Part shown: positions 24,740 to 34,310 of the stretch, piece by piece
Numbering within the stretch: the first letter of the stretch is position 1
How the letters are laid out: the number at the start of each line of letters is the position of its first letter
Assembly: GCF_000013385.1 (NCBI RefSeq)
Contig: NC_007760.1
Coordinates: 2,419,001 to 2,483,000, forward strand
Source of the DNA: Anaeromyxobacter dehalogenans 2CP-C
GTDB taxonomy: Bacteria > Myxococcota > Myxococcia > Myxococcales > Anaeromyxobacteraceae
Length of the DNA: 64,000 bases
Reading direction: 5' to 3'
The notes under the pieces: generated by a model
What the model was told of the DNA's origin: nothing
Seen by the model: only the letters and a program-made list of their open reading frames with translations
Databases searched by the model: none
Made by a program: the position numbers and the translations under genes

Positions 24740-27700
24740 GCTGGATCGAGGACGTCATCGCCCCGTCGCAGCGCACCTGGGAGGACCTGTACCGGAGCCG
24801 CCACCAGGTGGACAAGGTCGTGCGCAGCACGCACGGCGTGAACTGCACCGGCGGCTGCTCCTGGAACATCCACGTGAAGAACGGGATCGTGGCGCTCGAG
24901 ACGCAGGCGCTCGACTACCCGCGCTTCTCCTGCGACGTGCCGGGGTACGAGCCGCGCGGCTGCCAGCGCGGGATCTCCGCCTCCTGGTACCTCTACAGCC
25001 CGCTGCGCGTGAAGCACCCCTACCTGCGCGGGGCGCTGATGGACCTGTGGCGCGCCGCCCGCAAGGCGCACGCGGACCCGGTGGACGCCTGGGCGTCGAT
25101 CGTGGACGACCCGGCCTCGCGCGCCCGCTACCAGCAGGCGCGCGGCCAGGGCGGCCTGCGGCGCGCGAGCTGGGACGAGGCGCTCGAGCTGGTGGCGGCC
25201 TCCACCATCCACACGCTGAAGCGCCACGGCGCCGATCGCATCGTCGGCTTCTCGCCCATCCCGGCCATGTCGATGCTGTCCTTCGCCGGCGGCTCGCGCT
25301 TCCTGCAGCTCCTCGGCGCGGTGAACCTGTCGTTCTACGACTGGTACTGCGACCTGCCCAACGCGTCGCCCGAGGTGTGGGGCGAGCAGACGGACGTGGC
25401 CGAGAGCGCCGACTGGTATCACTCCAAGTACATCGTCTCGATGGGCTCGAACGTCGGGATGACCCGCACGCCGGACGTGCACTTCCTGGCCGAGGCGCGC
25501 CACGACGGCGCCAAGGTGGTGGTGCTCTCGCCCGACTACAGCATGACGTCGAAGTACGCGGACGAGTGGCTGCCGGTGCACGCCGGCCAGGACGGCGCGT
25601 TCTGGCTGGCGGTGAACCACGTCCTCCTGAAGGAGTTCCACGCCGACCGGCAGGTCCCGTTCTTCGCCGACTACCTGCGCCGCTACAGCGACGCGCCGTT
25701 CCTCGTCGAGCTGGAGGAGCAGGACGGTCAGGTGACCCCGGGCCGCATGCTCCCGGCGAGCCGCCTGGAGCGCTACGCCGGCGAGGAGCACGGGGACTTC
25801 AAGTTCCTGGTGTGGGACGAGACCGCGGACGCGCCGCGCATGCCGCAGGGCACGCTCGGCTTCCGCTGGCAGCAGAAGAAGGGCCAGTGGAACCTGGAGA
25901 TGAAGGACGGCGTGGACGGCGCGGCGCTCTCGCCGCGGCTGGGCCTCCTCGACGCGCACGACGACGTGGTGCAGGTCTCGTTCGTGGATCACGCCACCGG
26001 CCGGGTCTCCCTGCGCGGCGTGCCGGTGCGGCGCATCCCCACGGCGCGCCGCACGGTGACCGTCACCACCGTCCACGACCTGCTCTTCGCGCGCCACGGC
26101 GTGTCGCGCGGCCTGCCGGGCGACTACCCGGCGAGCTACGACGACGCGGACGCGGCCTACACGCCCGCCTGGCAGGAGCGCCACACCGGCCTCGACCGGC
26201 GGGACGTGATCCGCTTCGCGCGCGAGTGGGCCGGCACCGCGGAGCGCACCAAGGGCAAGTGCTCCATCATCATCGGCGCCGGCGTGAACCAGTGGTTCCA
26301 CGCCGACCTCGCCTACCGCGCCGCCATCACCGGCCTCGTCCTGTGCGGCTGCGTGGGCCGGAACGGCGGCGGCCTGAACCACTACGTCGGCCAGGAGAAG
26401 CTCGCGCCGGTGGCGCCCTGGCAGGCGCTCGCGTTCGGCCTGGACTGGTCGCGCCCGCCGCGGCTCCAGAACGCCCCCAGCTTCCACTACGTCCACTCCG
26501 ACCAGTGGCGCTACGAGGGCGCCGCCGACCTCGGCCAGCTCGACCCGGCGCGGAACGGCCATCCCCTCACCCAGGGTCACACGCTCGACCACCAGGTCCG
26601 CGCGGTGCGGCGCGGCTGGCTGCCGTTCTTCCCGCAGTTCGACCGGAGCCCGGCGCAGGTGGTGCGCGAGGCCGAGGCGGCCGGGGCGCGCAGCGACGCC
26701 GAGGTGGTGGACCACGCCGTGCGCGCGCTGCGCGACCGGAAGCTCCGCTTCGCGGTGGAGGACCCGGACGCGCCGGCGAGCTGGCCGCGGCTGTGGTTCA
26801 TCTGGCGCGGCAACGCGCTCATGTCGAGCGCGAAGGGGCACGAGTACTTCCTGCGCCACTACCTGGGCACGCGACACGGCACGGTGGCGCCGGAGGCGGC
26901 GAAGGGCGCGGTCTCCGAGGCGACGTTCCGCGACCAGGCGCCGGAGGGGAAGCTCGACCTGGTGGTGGACCTCAACTTCCGGATGGACACGACCGCGCTC
27001 TACTCCGACGTCATCCTCCCGGCGGCGAGCTGGTACGAGAAGGACGACCTCAACACCACCGACATGCACTCGTTCATCCACCCCCTGCAGGCGGCGGTGC
27101 CGCCGTGCTGGGAGTCGAGGAGCGACTGGGACATCTTCAAGGCGCTCGCGGAGCGGGTGAGCGCGCTCGCCCGCACGCACCTGCCGGAGAAGGTGCGCGA
27201 CCTGGTGGCGACGCCGCTCATGCACGACACGCCGGCGGAGCTGGCGCAGCGCGAGGTGCTCGACTGGAGCCGCGGCGAGTGCGAGCCGGTGCCGGGCAAG
27301 ACCATGCCCGGCCTGGCGGTGGTGGAGCGCGACTACGTGCACCTCCACGACCGCTTCGTCTCGCTCGGCCCGACCATCCGCACTGCCGGCCTCTCGGCGC
27401 ACGGGATCAGCTGGCCGGTGGACGACCTGTACGACGAGCTGGTGCGCACCCGGCCCACGGTGGAGTGGGGCGGCGCGCGCTACCCGTCCATCGCCGAGGC
27501 GCGCGACGCGGCCAACGCCATCCTGCACCTCGCCCCCGAGACCAACGGCGAGTCGGCCTGGCGCGCCTACCACGCGGAGGAGAAGAAGGTCGGGCTGCCG
27601 CTCGCCGACCTCGCGGAGAAGACCCGCGGCGTGCGCATCACGTTCGAGGAGCTGGCGCGGCAGCCGCGGCGGCTGCTCGACAGCCCGTGCTGGACCGGGA

Positions 27701-28359
27701 TCACCGGGGGCGGGCGGACCTACTCGGCCTACTGCCTGAACGTGGAGCGGCTGGTGCCCTGGCGGACGCTCACCGGGCGGCAGCACTTCTACCTCGACCA
27801 CCCCGGCTTCATCGCGTTCGGCGAGGCGCTGCCCACCTACAAGCCGAAGCCGGAGCGCGACGCGGTGCGCGACCTCACCGCCGCGGCCGGCGGCGAGCCG
27901 GCGCTCACGCTCAACTTCCTCACCCCGCACGGCAAGTGGGGCATCCACTCCACCTACGGCGACAACCTGCGGATGCTCACGCTCTCCCGCGGCATCCACC
28001 CGCTGTGGGTGAACGACGAGGACGCCGCCGAGATCGGGCTCGCCGACAACGACTGGGTGGAGGTGGTGAACGACAACGGCGCGGTGGTCACGCGCGCGGT
28101 GGTGAGCGCGCGCATGCCGCGCGGCGTCTGCTACCTGTACCACGCGCCGGAGCGCACCATCGGCGTGCCCCGCTCGCCCTCGCGCGGCGGCCTGCGCGGC
28201 GGGAGCCACAACAGCCTCACCCGCGTCCGCCTGAAGCCCACGCTGATGATGGGCGGCTACGGCCAGTTCACCTTCGCCCTCAACTACTGGGGGCCCACCG
28301 GCAACAACCGCGACACCTACGTCCGCGTCACCAAGCTCGAGGGCGAGCCGCAGTGGTGA
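24736..28359 (+). CDS. narG: Membrane-bound nitrate reductase alpha subunit
   Basis: NarG is the molybdenum catalytic subunit that reduces nitrate to nitrite on the cytoplasmic face. The 1207 residues contain the FS0 cluster ligands His33, Cys37, Cys41 and Cys76 (HX3CX3CX34C) and the molybdenum ligand region [21 protein letters not shown] with Asp206, which aligns with Asp222 of the E. coli enzyme. No twin-arginine signal is present, unlike periplasmic relatives. The length is slightly below E. coli NarG (1246). The start overlaps the cytochrome stop. Confidence 0.96.
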   Translation: MSWIEDVIAPSQRTWEDLYRSRHQVDKVVRSTHGVNCTGGCSWNIHVKNGIVALETQALDYPRFSCDVPGYEPRGCQRGISASWYLYSPLRVKHPYLRGALMDLWRAARKAHADPVDAWASIVDDPASRARYQQARGQGGLRRASWDEALELVAASTIHTLKRHGADRIVGFSPIPAMSMLSFAGGSRFLQLLGAVNLSFYDWYCDLPNASPEVWGEQTDVAESADWYHSKYIVSMGSNVGMTRTPDVHFLAEARHDGAKVVVLSPDYSMTSKYADEWLPVHAGQDGAFWLAVNHVLLKEFHADRQVPFFADYLRRYSDAPFLVELEEQDGQVTPGRMLPASRLERYAGEEHGDFKFLVWDETADAPRMPQGTLGFRWQQKKGQWNLEMKDGVDGAALSPRLGLLDAHDDVVQVSFVDHATGRVSLRGVPVRRIPTARRTVTVTTVHDLLFARHGVSRGLPGDYPASYDDADAAYTPAWQERHTGLDRRDVIRFAREWAGTAERTKGKCSIIIGAGVNQWFHADLAYRAAITGLVLCGCVGRNGGGLNHYVGQEKLAPVAPWQALAFGLDWSRPPRLQNAPSFHYVHSDQWRYEGAADLGQLDPARNGHPLTQGHTLDHQVRAVRRGWLPFFPQFDRSPAQVVREAEAAGARSDAEVVDHAVRALRDRKLRFAVEDPDAPASWPRLWFIWRGNALMSSAKGHEYFLRHYLGTRHGTVAPEAAKGAVSEATFRDQAPEGKLDLVVDLNFRMDTTALYSDVILPAASWYEKDDLNTTDMHSFIHPLQAAVPPCWESRSDWDIFKALAERVSALARTHLPEKVRDLVATPLMHDTPAELAQREVLDWSRGECEPVPGKTMPGLAVVERDYVHLHDRFVSLGPTIRTAGLSAHGISWPVDDLYDELVRTRPTVEWGGARYPSIAEARDAANAILHLAPETNGESAWRAYHAEEKKVGLPLADLAEKTRGVRITFEELARQPRRLLDSPCWTGITGGGRTYSAYCLNVERLVPWRTLTGRQHFYLDHPGFIAFGEALPTYKPKPERDAVRDLTAAAGGEPALTLNFLTPHGKWGIHSTYGDNLRMLTLSRGIHPLWVNDEDAAEIGLADNDWVEVVNDNGAVVTRAVVSARMPRGVCYLYHAPERTIGVPRSPSRGGLRGGSHNSLTRVRLKPTLMMGGYGQFTFALNYWGPTGNNRDTYVRVTKLEGEPQW

Positions 28360-28382
28360 CGGCGGCCCGGCCGAGGACCCCC

Positions 28383-29852
28383 ATGAACGTCCGCGCGCAG
28401 ATCTCGTCGGTGTTCCACCTCGACAAGTGCATCGGGTGCCACACCTGCAGCGTCGCCTGCAAGAACCAGTGGACCGACCGGAAGGGCGTCGAGTACGCGT
28501 GGTGGAACAACGTGGAGACCCGGCCCGGCACCGGGTACCCGGTGCTCTGGGAGGACCAGGAGCGCCACCAGGGCGGCTGGAAGCTCGAGGGCGGTGAGCT
28601 CGCGCTCCGCCAGGCGAGCCCCGGCGCCACGCTGGGCCGGTTGTTCCACAACCCCAACCTGCCGGTGCTCCAGGACTACTACGAGCCCTGGACGTACAAG
28701 TACGACGACCTGTTCACCGCGCCGGCCGGCGACGTGCAGCCCACCGCGCGGCCGGTCTCGCTGGTGGACGGCAAGCCCATCGACATCGCCTCCGGGCCGG
28801 CCTGGGACGACGACCTGGGCGGCTCCGGCACCTACGCCGCGAACGATCCGGGCCTGGCCGCGCTCACCGAGGCGGAGCGGTCGCAGCTGTTCGACCTCGA
28901 GCGGATGGTGTTCTTCTACCTGCCGCGCATCTGCAACCACTGCCTGAACGCGGCCTGCGTGGCGGCCTGTCCCTCCGGCGCGATCTACAAGCGCGGCGAG
29001 GACGGCGTGGTGCTGATCTCGCAGGACGTCTGCAAGGGCTGGCGCATGTGCGTCTCGGCCTGCCCGTACAAGAAGGTCTACTTCAACTGGGAGACGGGCA
29101 AGTCCGAGAAGTGCATCCTGTGCTACCCGCGGCTCGAGGCGGGCGAGGCGCCGGCCTGCTTCCACACCTGCGTCGGCCGGATCCGCTACCTGGGCGTGCT
29201 GCTCTACGACGCCGACCGGATCGCGCAGGCCGCCTCGCGGCCGGACCAGGACCTGGTGGCCGCGCAGCGCTCGCTCATCCTCGACCCCTCGGACCCGGCG
29301 GTGATCGCGGCGGCGCGGGCCAGCGGCGTGCCGGACGCGATGGTCGAGTCGGCGCGGCGCTCGCCGGTGTACCGGTTCGTGAAGGAGTGGGAGATCGCGC
29401 TGCCGCTCCACCCGGAGTACCGCACGCTGCCCATGCTGTTCTACGTGCCGCCGCTCCTCCCGGCGCTCGCGCGCTCGGCGTCCGATCCGGACGGCCGGTT
29501 CTTCACCTCGCTCGAGTCGGCGCGCCTCCCGCTCCGCTACCTGGCCGGCCTGTTCGGCGGCGGGAACGAGGCGGTGGTGGAGGCCGCCTACCGCCGGCTC
29601 ATCTCGGTGCGCGTGCACCGCCGCGCCGGCCAGGTGGGCGACGTGAGCCCGGCGCAGGCCGCGGCCGCGCTGGAGGCGGCCGGGCTCCGCGCCGAGCAGG
29701 CGGACGAGATCCACCGCATGACCACGCTCGCGCCCATGGAGGAGCGGATCGTCATCCCGCCCATGGCGCGCGAGGCGGAGACCGAGCCGACCGTGGAGCC
29801 GCAGTCGCGCTCGGCGAGCGGGCTCGGCTTCCTGCGCCCGCTGGGGAGGTGA
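28383..29852 (+). CDS. narH: Nitrate reductase beta subunit (iron-sulfur)
   Basis: The 489-residue subunit carries electrons from NarI to NarG. It has the four cluster motifs in order: CIGCHTCSVACK (Cys16, 19, 22, 26), CNHCLNAACVAACP, CKGWRMCVSACP, where Trp replaces a Cys as in E. coli NarH to give a [3Fe-4S] centre, and CILCYPRLEAGEAPACFHTC. The ATG at 28383 matches the usual NarH N-terminus (MNVRAQISSVFHLDKCIGCHTC) and has GAGGA upstream; the GTG overlapping the narG stop would add nine residues and is less likely. Confidence 0.95.
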   Translation: MNVRAQISSVFHLDKCIGCHTCSVACKNQWTDRKGVEYAWWNNVETRPGTGYPVLWEDQERHQGGWKLEGGELALRQASPGATLGRLFHNPNLPVLQDYYEPWTYKYDDLFTAPAGDVQPTARPVSLVDGKPIDIASGPAWDDDLGGSGTYAANDPGLAALTEAERSQLFDLERMVFFYLPRICNHCLNAACVAACPSGAIYKRGEDGVVLISQDVCKGWRMCVSACPYKKVYFNWETGKSEKCILCYPRLEAGEAPACFHTCVGRIRYLGVLLYDADRIAQAASRPDQDLVAAQRSLILDPSDPAVIAAARASGVPDAMVESARRSPVYRFVKEWEIALPLHPEYRTLPMLFYVPPLLPALARSASDPDGRFFTSLESARLPLRYLAGLFGGGNEAVVEAAYRRLISVRVHRRAGQVGDVSPAQAAAALEAAGLRAEQADEIHRMTTLAPMEERIVIPPMAREAETEPTVEPQSRSASGLGFLRPLGR

Positions 29853-29856
29853 GCCC

Positions 29857-30405
29857 ATGGAACGCACGCACGCCGAGCTCTGCCGCACCCTCTCCGCGCT
29901 GCTCTCCTACCCGACCGGCGACGCCGCCGCGCTGGCGCACGAGGCGCGGGGCCTCGCCGGGCCCGGCCCCGCCGCCGCGGCGCTGGGCCGCTTCGAGGAC
30001 GCCGCCCGCGAGGCCGGCCGCGAGGGGCTGGAGGAGCTGTACACCGCCGCGTTCGACCTGCGCCCGGCCTGCGCGCCGTACCTGGGCGCGCAGCTGCTCG
30101 CCGAGGACAGCCCGGTGCGCGGCCCGCTGCTCGCGAAGCTCGCGGAGGTCTACGCCGCCGAGGGCTACCGGCCGCGCGAGGAGCTGGCCGACCACGTGGC
30201 CGAGGTGCTCGGGTTCCTCGCGGTGGCGCGGCCGGGCCCGGTGCGCGACGACCTGGTCCAGGACGGCCTCGCGCCGGCCCTCGACAAGATGATCCACGCG
30301 TTCGCGGATCGTGCGAACCCCTACCGCGAGCTGCTGGTGGCGGTGCGCGCGGTGTTCGCCGCGCCGGCCGCCGCCCGGCCCCGCGGCGCGGAGGCGAGGC
30401 CATGA
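29857..30405 (+). CDS. narJ: Nitrate reductase assembly chaperone
   Basis: NarJ is a cytoplasmic chaperone needed to insert the molybdenum cofactor into NarG. The 182-residue helical protein has the family start LCRTLSALLSYP, followed by LEELYTAAFDLRPACAPYLGAQLL (the TorD/NarJ signature region around D-x-R-P) and a second helical block REELADHVAEVLGFLA. Its place between narH and narI is standard. It overlaps narI by ATGA. The length is shorter than E. coli NarJ (236). Confidence 0.9.
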   Translation: MERTHAELCRTLSALLSYPTGDAAALAHEARGLAGPGPAAAALGRFEDAAREAGREGLEELYTAAFDLRPACAPYLGAQLLAEDSPVRGPLLAKLAEVYAAEGYRPREELADHVAEVLGFLAVARPGPVRDDLVQDGLAPALDKMIHAFADRANPYRELLVAVRAVFAAPAAARPRGAEARP

Positions 30406-31100
30406 GCGACACGTTCCTGTTCGCGGTCTTCCCCTACCTCGCGACCGTCTTCGCGGTCGGCGGCGCGATCTACCGGCGGCGGGCGCTGGGCGGCTCGGTG
30501 AGCGCCCGCTCGTCGCAGCTCATCGAGGGGCGCGCGCTGCGCTGGGGCTCGATCGCGTGGCACCACGGCATCCTCGCCATCCTGGCCGCCCACCTGATCG
30601 CGGCGGTCGCGCCGGGCGCCTGGGGCCGGCTGCTCGGCGCGCCGGCCCGGCTCTACGCGCTGGAGATCACCGGGATGGCGCTGGCGATGCTGGCGGTGTT
30701 CGGGATCGCGCTCCTGCTCGTCCGGCGCGCGGCGCTGGCCCGGCTGACCGCGCCGATGGACTGGGTGGTGCTCGCGCTGCTGCTCCTGCAGGCCGCGACC
30801 GGGCTGTGGATCGCCTACGCGCTCCGCTGGGGTGGCCTCTGGTACCTGCACACCGCGGCGCCGTGGCTCGCGTCGCTCGCGACGCTCTCGCCGCGGGTGG
30901 ACGCGATGGCGGTGCTGCCGCCGCTGGTGAAGGTGCACGTGGTGAACGCGTTCGTGCTGCTCGCGCTCGTGCCGGTGTCGCGCCTCGTCCACGCCACCAG
31001 CCTGCCGCTCGCGTACCTGTGGCGCGCGCCGCAGCGGGTGGTGTGGCGCCGCGCGCCCGCGCCCTCCGCCGCGCCCGCGGCCTCCCATGACGCGAGGTGA
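30402..31100 (+). CDS. narI: Nitrate reductase gamma subunit (cytochrome b)
   Basis: NarI anchors NarGH to the membrane and oxidises menaquinol through two b hemes. The 232-residue protein shows five membrane helices (TFLFAVFPYLATVFAVGGAIYR, WHHGILAILAAHLIAAVAP, LYALEITGMALAMLAVFGIALLLV, VVLALLLLQAATGLWIAYAL, VVNAFVLLALVPVSRLVHATSLPL). Heme-ligand histidines are visible in WHHGIL, AHLIAA, VKVHVVNAF and RLVHATSLP, matching the E. coli pattern. The Ala/Pro C-terminal tail is longer than usual. Confidence 0.92.
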   Translation: MSDTFLFAVFPYLATVFAVGGAIYRRRALGGSVSARSSQLIEGRALRWGSIAWHHGILAILAAHLIAAVAPGAWGRLLGAPARLYALEITGMALAMLAVFGIALLLVRRAALARLTAPMDWVVLALLLLQAATGLWIAYALRWGGLWYLHTAAPWLASLATLSPRVDAMAVLPPLVKVHVVNAFVLLALVPVSRLVHATSLPLAYLWRAPQRVVWRRAPAPSAAPAASHDAR

Positions 31101-31103
31101 CCG

Positions 31104-32531
31104 ATGAGCCCCGTCCCCGCCCCGGCGCCCCTCCCCGCCCCCGCCGCGCCGCCCCGCCGGCGCGCGCACCTCATCACGCAGTGGGACCCGGAGGACCGCG
31201 CCTTCTGGAGCGCCGCGGGCCGCCGGGTGGCCCGCCGGAACCTCTGGCTGTCGATCTTCGCCCTGTTCCTCGCGTTCGCGGTCTGGATGGTGTGGAGCGT
31301 GGTGGCGGTGAAGCTGCCCGCCATCGGCTTCCGCTTCACCACCAACCAGCTCTTCTGGCTGGCCGCCCTCCCCGGCCTCTCCGGCGCGACGCTGCGCATC
31401 TTCTACGCGTTCGCGGTGCCGGTCTTCGGCGGCCGGCGCTTCACCGCGCTCTCCACCGCCTCGCTGCTCCTGCCGGCGATCGGCATCGGCGTCGCCGTGC
31501 AGGACCCGGACACCTCCTACGCGACGTTCCTGGTGCTCGCGCTCCTCACCGGCCTCGGGGGCGCGAACTTCGCCTCGAGCATGTCCAACATCAGCTTCTT
31601 CTTCCCGCGCGCGGAGAAGGGCACCGCGCTCGGCCTGAACGCCGGCCTCGGCAACCTGGGCGTCTCCGGCGTCCAGCTGGCGGTCCCGCTGGTGGTGGCG
31701 GCGGCGCTGCTCGGGCCGCTCGCGGGCGGGCCGCAGCTGCTGCCCGGCGGCAAGCAGGTCTGGCTGCAGAACGCCGCGTTCGTGTGGGTGCCGCTCATCG
31801 TGGTGGCGTCGCTCCTCGCCTGGTTCGGCATGGACGACCTCGCCACCGCGAAGGCCTCCTTCCGCGAGCAGTCGGTGATCTTCCGGCGCAAGCACAACTG
31901 GCTCGTGTCGCTGCTCTACCTCGGCACCTTCGGCTCCTTCATCGGCTACTCCGCCGGCCTGGCGCTCCTCACGCAGGCGTCGTTCCCGGCGGTGGACCCG
32001 ACCCGCTACGCGTTCGTGGGGCCGCTGGTGGGCGGCCTGGCGCGGCCGGTGGGCGGGTGGCTGGCGGACCGGCTCGGCGGCGCCCGCGTGACGCTGGTCA
32101 CGTTCCTGGTGATGGGGCTCGCGGCGATGGGCGTGCTCGCGGCGCTCCCGCGCGGCGGCGGGGCCGGCAGCTTCGGCGGCTTCCTCGCGGCGTTCGTGGT
32201 CCTGTTCACCGCCACCGGCATCGGGAACGGCTCGGTGTACCGGATGATCCCGGTGATCTTCTCCACCTTCCACCAGCGGCGGGCGGGCTCCGATCCGGCC
32301 GCGCTGGCGCAGGCCCAGAAGGACGCGCTCCGCGAGGGCGGCGCGGTGGTCGGGTTCGTCTCCGCCATCGCCGCCTACGGCGCGTTCTTCGTGCCGCGCA
32401 CGTTCGGCATGTCGGTGGAGCTCACCGGCGCGCCGCACGGCGCCGTGCTCGCGTTCGTGGCCTACTACGCGGGCTGCATCGCGCTGGTGTGGTGGTACTA
32501 CGCCCGGCCGCGGGCCGAGATCCCCGCCTGA
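31104..32531 (+). CDS. narK: Nitrate/nitrite transporter, NarK family MFS
   Basis: The 475-residue MFS protein has about 12 helices and the NarK signatures: a conserved N-terminal stretch WMVWSVVAVKLPAIGFRFTTNQLFWLAALPGLSGATLRIFYAF, and the nitrate motif GLGGANFASSMSNISFFFPRAEKGTALGLNAGLGNLGVSGVQL. It exchanges nitrate for nitrite or imports nitrate with protons; which mode is not decided. A cytosolic N-terminal extension (about 60 residues, Pro/Ala-rich then HLITQWDPEDRAFW) precedes helix 1. It closes the operon, followed by a strong hairpin. Confidence 0.93.
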   Translation: MSPVPAPAPLPAPAAPPRRRAHLITQWDPEDRAFWSAAGRRVARRNLWLSIFALFLAFAVWMVWSVVAVKLPAIGFRFTTNQLFWLAALPGLSGATLRIFYAFAVPVFGGRRFTALSTASLLLPAIGIGVAVQDPDTSYATFLVLALLTGLGGANFASSMSNISFFFPRAEKGTALGLNAGLGNLGVSGVQLAVPLVVAAALLGPLAGGPQLLPGGKQVWLQNAAFVWVPLIVVASLLAWFGMDDLATAKASFREQSVIFRRKHNWLVSLLYLGTFGSFIGYSAGLALLTQASFPAVDPTRYAFVGPLVGGLARPVGGWLADRLGGARVTLVTFLVMGLAAMGVLAALPRGGGAGSFGGFLAAFVVLFTATGIGNGSVYRMIPVIFSTFHQRRAGSDPAALAQAQKDALREGGAVVGFVSAIAAYGAFFVPRTFGMSVELTGAPHGAVLAFVAYYAGCIALVWWYYARPRAEIPA

Positions 32532-32532
32532 C

Positions 32533-32556
32533 GGCGCGGCGCCGGGGCGCCGCGCC
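32533..32556. terminator. Hairpin after narK (convergent)
   Basis: ggcgcggcgcc at 32533-32543 and ggcgccgcgcc at 32546-32556 are perfect complements, giving 10 bp with a 4-base loop. It sits between convergent narK and the transglycosylase gene. No U tract follows on either strand, so a factor-assisted or bidirectional barrier is likelier than a simple intrinsic terminator. Confidence 0.6.
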
Positions 32557-32571
32557 CGCGCCCGCCCCGGC

Positions 32572-33429
32572 TCACCGCCGCGCGTCCGCCTGCGCACCCA
32601 TCCGCGCGAACGCCGCCGCCAGCCCGTCCACGCGCGCGAGGTAGGCGGCCAGCTCGTGATCGCCGCAGCGCTCCCCCGGGGCCGCGGCGAACCCGCGCCG
32701 CGCGAAGGCCGCGCCGCGCTCCCGCCCGCACAGGTGGATGACCGCGGCGAGCCGGCGCGCCTCCGCGGAGCCCGCGCCGGTGGCCCCCGAGGCCGCGATC
32801 GCGTCGGCGGCGCACACGTGCAGCCACGCGGCGGTCATCTCCACCGCGTGGCTCGGCACGGTGCGCAGGTAGAGCGCGTTGAACCAGCACGCGTCCGGGT
32901 CCCACCAGGCCCCGTCGCGCGCCACGCGGTGATCGTGGATGCAGAGCCGGCGCGCCTGCGCGTAGGTGCCGTCGGTGATCTGCAGGATCCCCACCGCGCT
33001 CGAGGCGGGCGCCCACACCCGCAGCGGATCGGTGGTCCAGCGCCAGCGCCAGTAGGTCCGCGCCAGCGGGTCCCCCGCGCTCTCCACCTGCACCAGCGCG
33101 GCGAGCAGCTCCGGCCGGACGAGGTCGGTGGCGTGCGCCTCGAAGAGGCCGCCGTACTCGGCCCAGGTCTCGGCCGGCGGCTTCGGCGACGTCGGAACGA
33201 CCGCGCCGAGGAGCTCGGTCGGCTTGCGGATCACCTGGACCGCCAGGTTCAGCGCGAGGAGCAGCGCGACGGCGAGGAGCGCCCAGGCCGCCACCGGCAG
33301 CTCCGCCCAGCGCCGCGTCCCGAGCCAGGCCCGAGCGCGCGCGACGACGCCGCGCCGCGCCGTCCCGCGTCCACGGCCGGATCGCCGCCGCCCCGCGCTC
33401 CCGGTGCCCCGCGCCCGCCGCCGCGCCAT
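32572..33429 (-). CDS. Membrane-anchored lytic transglycosylase-like protein
   Basis: The 285-residue protein starts with an Arg-rich cytoplasmic segment and a membrane helix at about 45-66, then a SLT-fold domain: LLAALVQVESAGDPLA with catalytic Glu116, followed by SSAVGILQITDGTYAQA and YLRTVPSHAVEMTAAWLH. The family cleaves peptidoglycan glycan strands with formation of 1,6-anhydro ends. Cysteines later in the domain (CIHDH, DACWFN, VCAAD, LCGRE, GERCGD) suggest disulfides. It is monocistronic and convergent with narK. Confidence 0.82.
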   Translation of the reverse strand: MARRRARGTGSAGRRRSGRGRGTARRGVVARARAWLGTRRWAELPVAAWALLAVALLLALNLAVQVIRKPTELLGAVVPTSPKPPAETWAEYGGLFEAHATDLVRPELLAALVQVESAGDPLARTYWRWRWTTDPLRVWAPASSAVGILQITDGTYAQARRLCIHDHRVARDGAWWDPDACWFNALYLRTVPSHAVEMTAAWLHVCAADAIAASGATGAGSAEARRLAAVIHLCGRERGAAFARRGFAAAPGERCGDHELAAYLARVDGLAAAFARMGAQADARR

Positions 33430-33479
33430 GCCCGCATGCTACCGCGGACCGGCCCCGCCGCCCGCCCGGAGCGGGACGC

Positions 33480-34310
33480 TCAGACGAACAGGTCGCCGGG
33501 CAGCGGCGGCGCGTCCGGGTTCACCTGCCGGTACACGTCGAGCAGCGTCCCCACCGCGCGCCGGCCCGCCTCGCCCAGGTCCACCGAGAAGGCGTTCACG
33601 TACAGGTCGATGTGCTGGCGCATGACCGCCTCGTCCATCTCCTGCGCGTGGCACCGCACGTACTCGCTGACGAGCGGGCGCCGGGCCAGCGCGTGCTCCG
33701 CGCTGGCGCGCACCAGGCGTTGCAGCTCGCCCAGCACCTCCGGCCCGAGCGACCGGCGCGCCACGATGCCGCCCAGCGGGATGGGCGAGCGGGTCCGGGA
33801 CTCCCAGTGCTCGCCCAGGTCCATCAGGCGCTCGAGCCCCTTCGACTGGTACGTGAAGCGGCCCTCGTGGATGATCACGCCCGCGTCCACGGCGCCGGAG
33901 AGCACCGCCCGCTCGATCTCCGAGAAGACCATGAACGCCTTGTGCGCGGCGCCCGGGTACGCGAGCGAGAACAGCAGGTGCGCGGTGGTGTTCCGGCCCG
34001 GGATCGCGACGCGCATCCGCGCCGGGTCGAACGCGCCCAGGCCCGGCCGCGCCACCAGCAGCGGCCCGACCCCGAGGCCGAGCGCGCCGCCCGACGCGAG
34101 CACCGCGTACTCGCGCGCGACGAGCGGCAGCACCCCGTAGCTGATCTTGCTGACGTCGAGCCGCCCGGCGAGCGCCCACTCGTTCAGCGTCTGCACGTCC
34201 TCGAGCCGGACGTCCAGGTCGAGCCCCTGCGCGTCCACGCCTCCGTTCACCAGGGCGTCGAAGATGAACGTGTCGTTCGGGCAGGGCGAGAAGCCGAGCG
34301 TGAGCCTCAT
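33480..34310 (-). CDS. mqnD: 1,4-dihydroxy-6-naphthoate synthase
   Basis: The 276-residue protein has the MqnD signature FSPCPNDTFIFDALV at the N-terminus, with the pattern DVSKISYGVLPLVAREYAVLASGGALGLGVGPLLVAR and the ligand loop IPGRNTTAHLLFSLAYP. MqnD converts cyclic de-hypoxanthine futalosine to 1,4-dihydroxy-6-naphthoate in the futalosine route to menaquinone. That is the quinone expected to feed NarI. The fold is periplasmic-binding-protein-like but has no signal peptide. It begins with ATG at 34310. No other mqn gene is in the window. Confidence 0.92.
   Translation of the reverse strand: MRLTLGFSPCPNDTFIFDALVNGGVDAQGLDLDVRLEDVQTLNEWALAGRLDVSKISYGVLPLVAREYAVLASGGALGLGVGPLLVARPGLGAFDPARMRVAIPGRNTTAHLLFSLAYPGAAHKAFMVFSEIERAVLSGAVDAGVIIHEGRFTYQSKGLERLMDLGEHWESRTRSPIPLGGIVARRSLGPEVLGELQRLVRASAEHALARRPLVSEYVRCHAQEMDEAVMRQHIDLYVNAFSVDLGEAGRRAVGTLLDVYRQVNPDAPPLPGDLFV

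Noticed and set aside
24418-28209. A 1263-residue open frame on the minus strand opposite narG
   Set aside because: It is a shadow frame produced by the very high GC third positions; composition is His/Arg/Ala/Val-rich with no family motif, and narG on the other strand is fully convincing.
23763-29852. A 2029-residue open frame running over the cytochrome, narG and narH
   Set aside because: Only its C-terminal part (from 28383) is the true NarH; the rest is out of frame with narG and is low-complexity.
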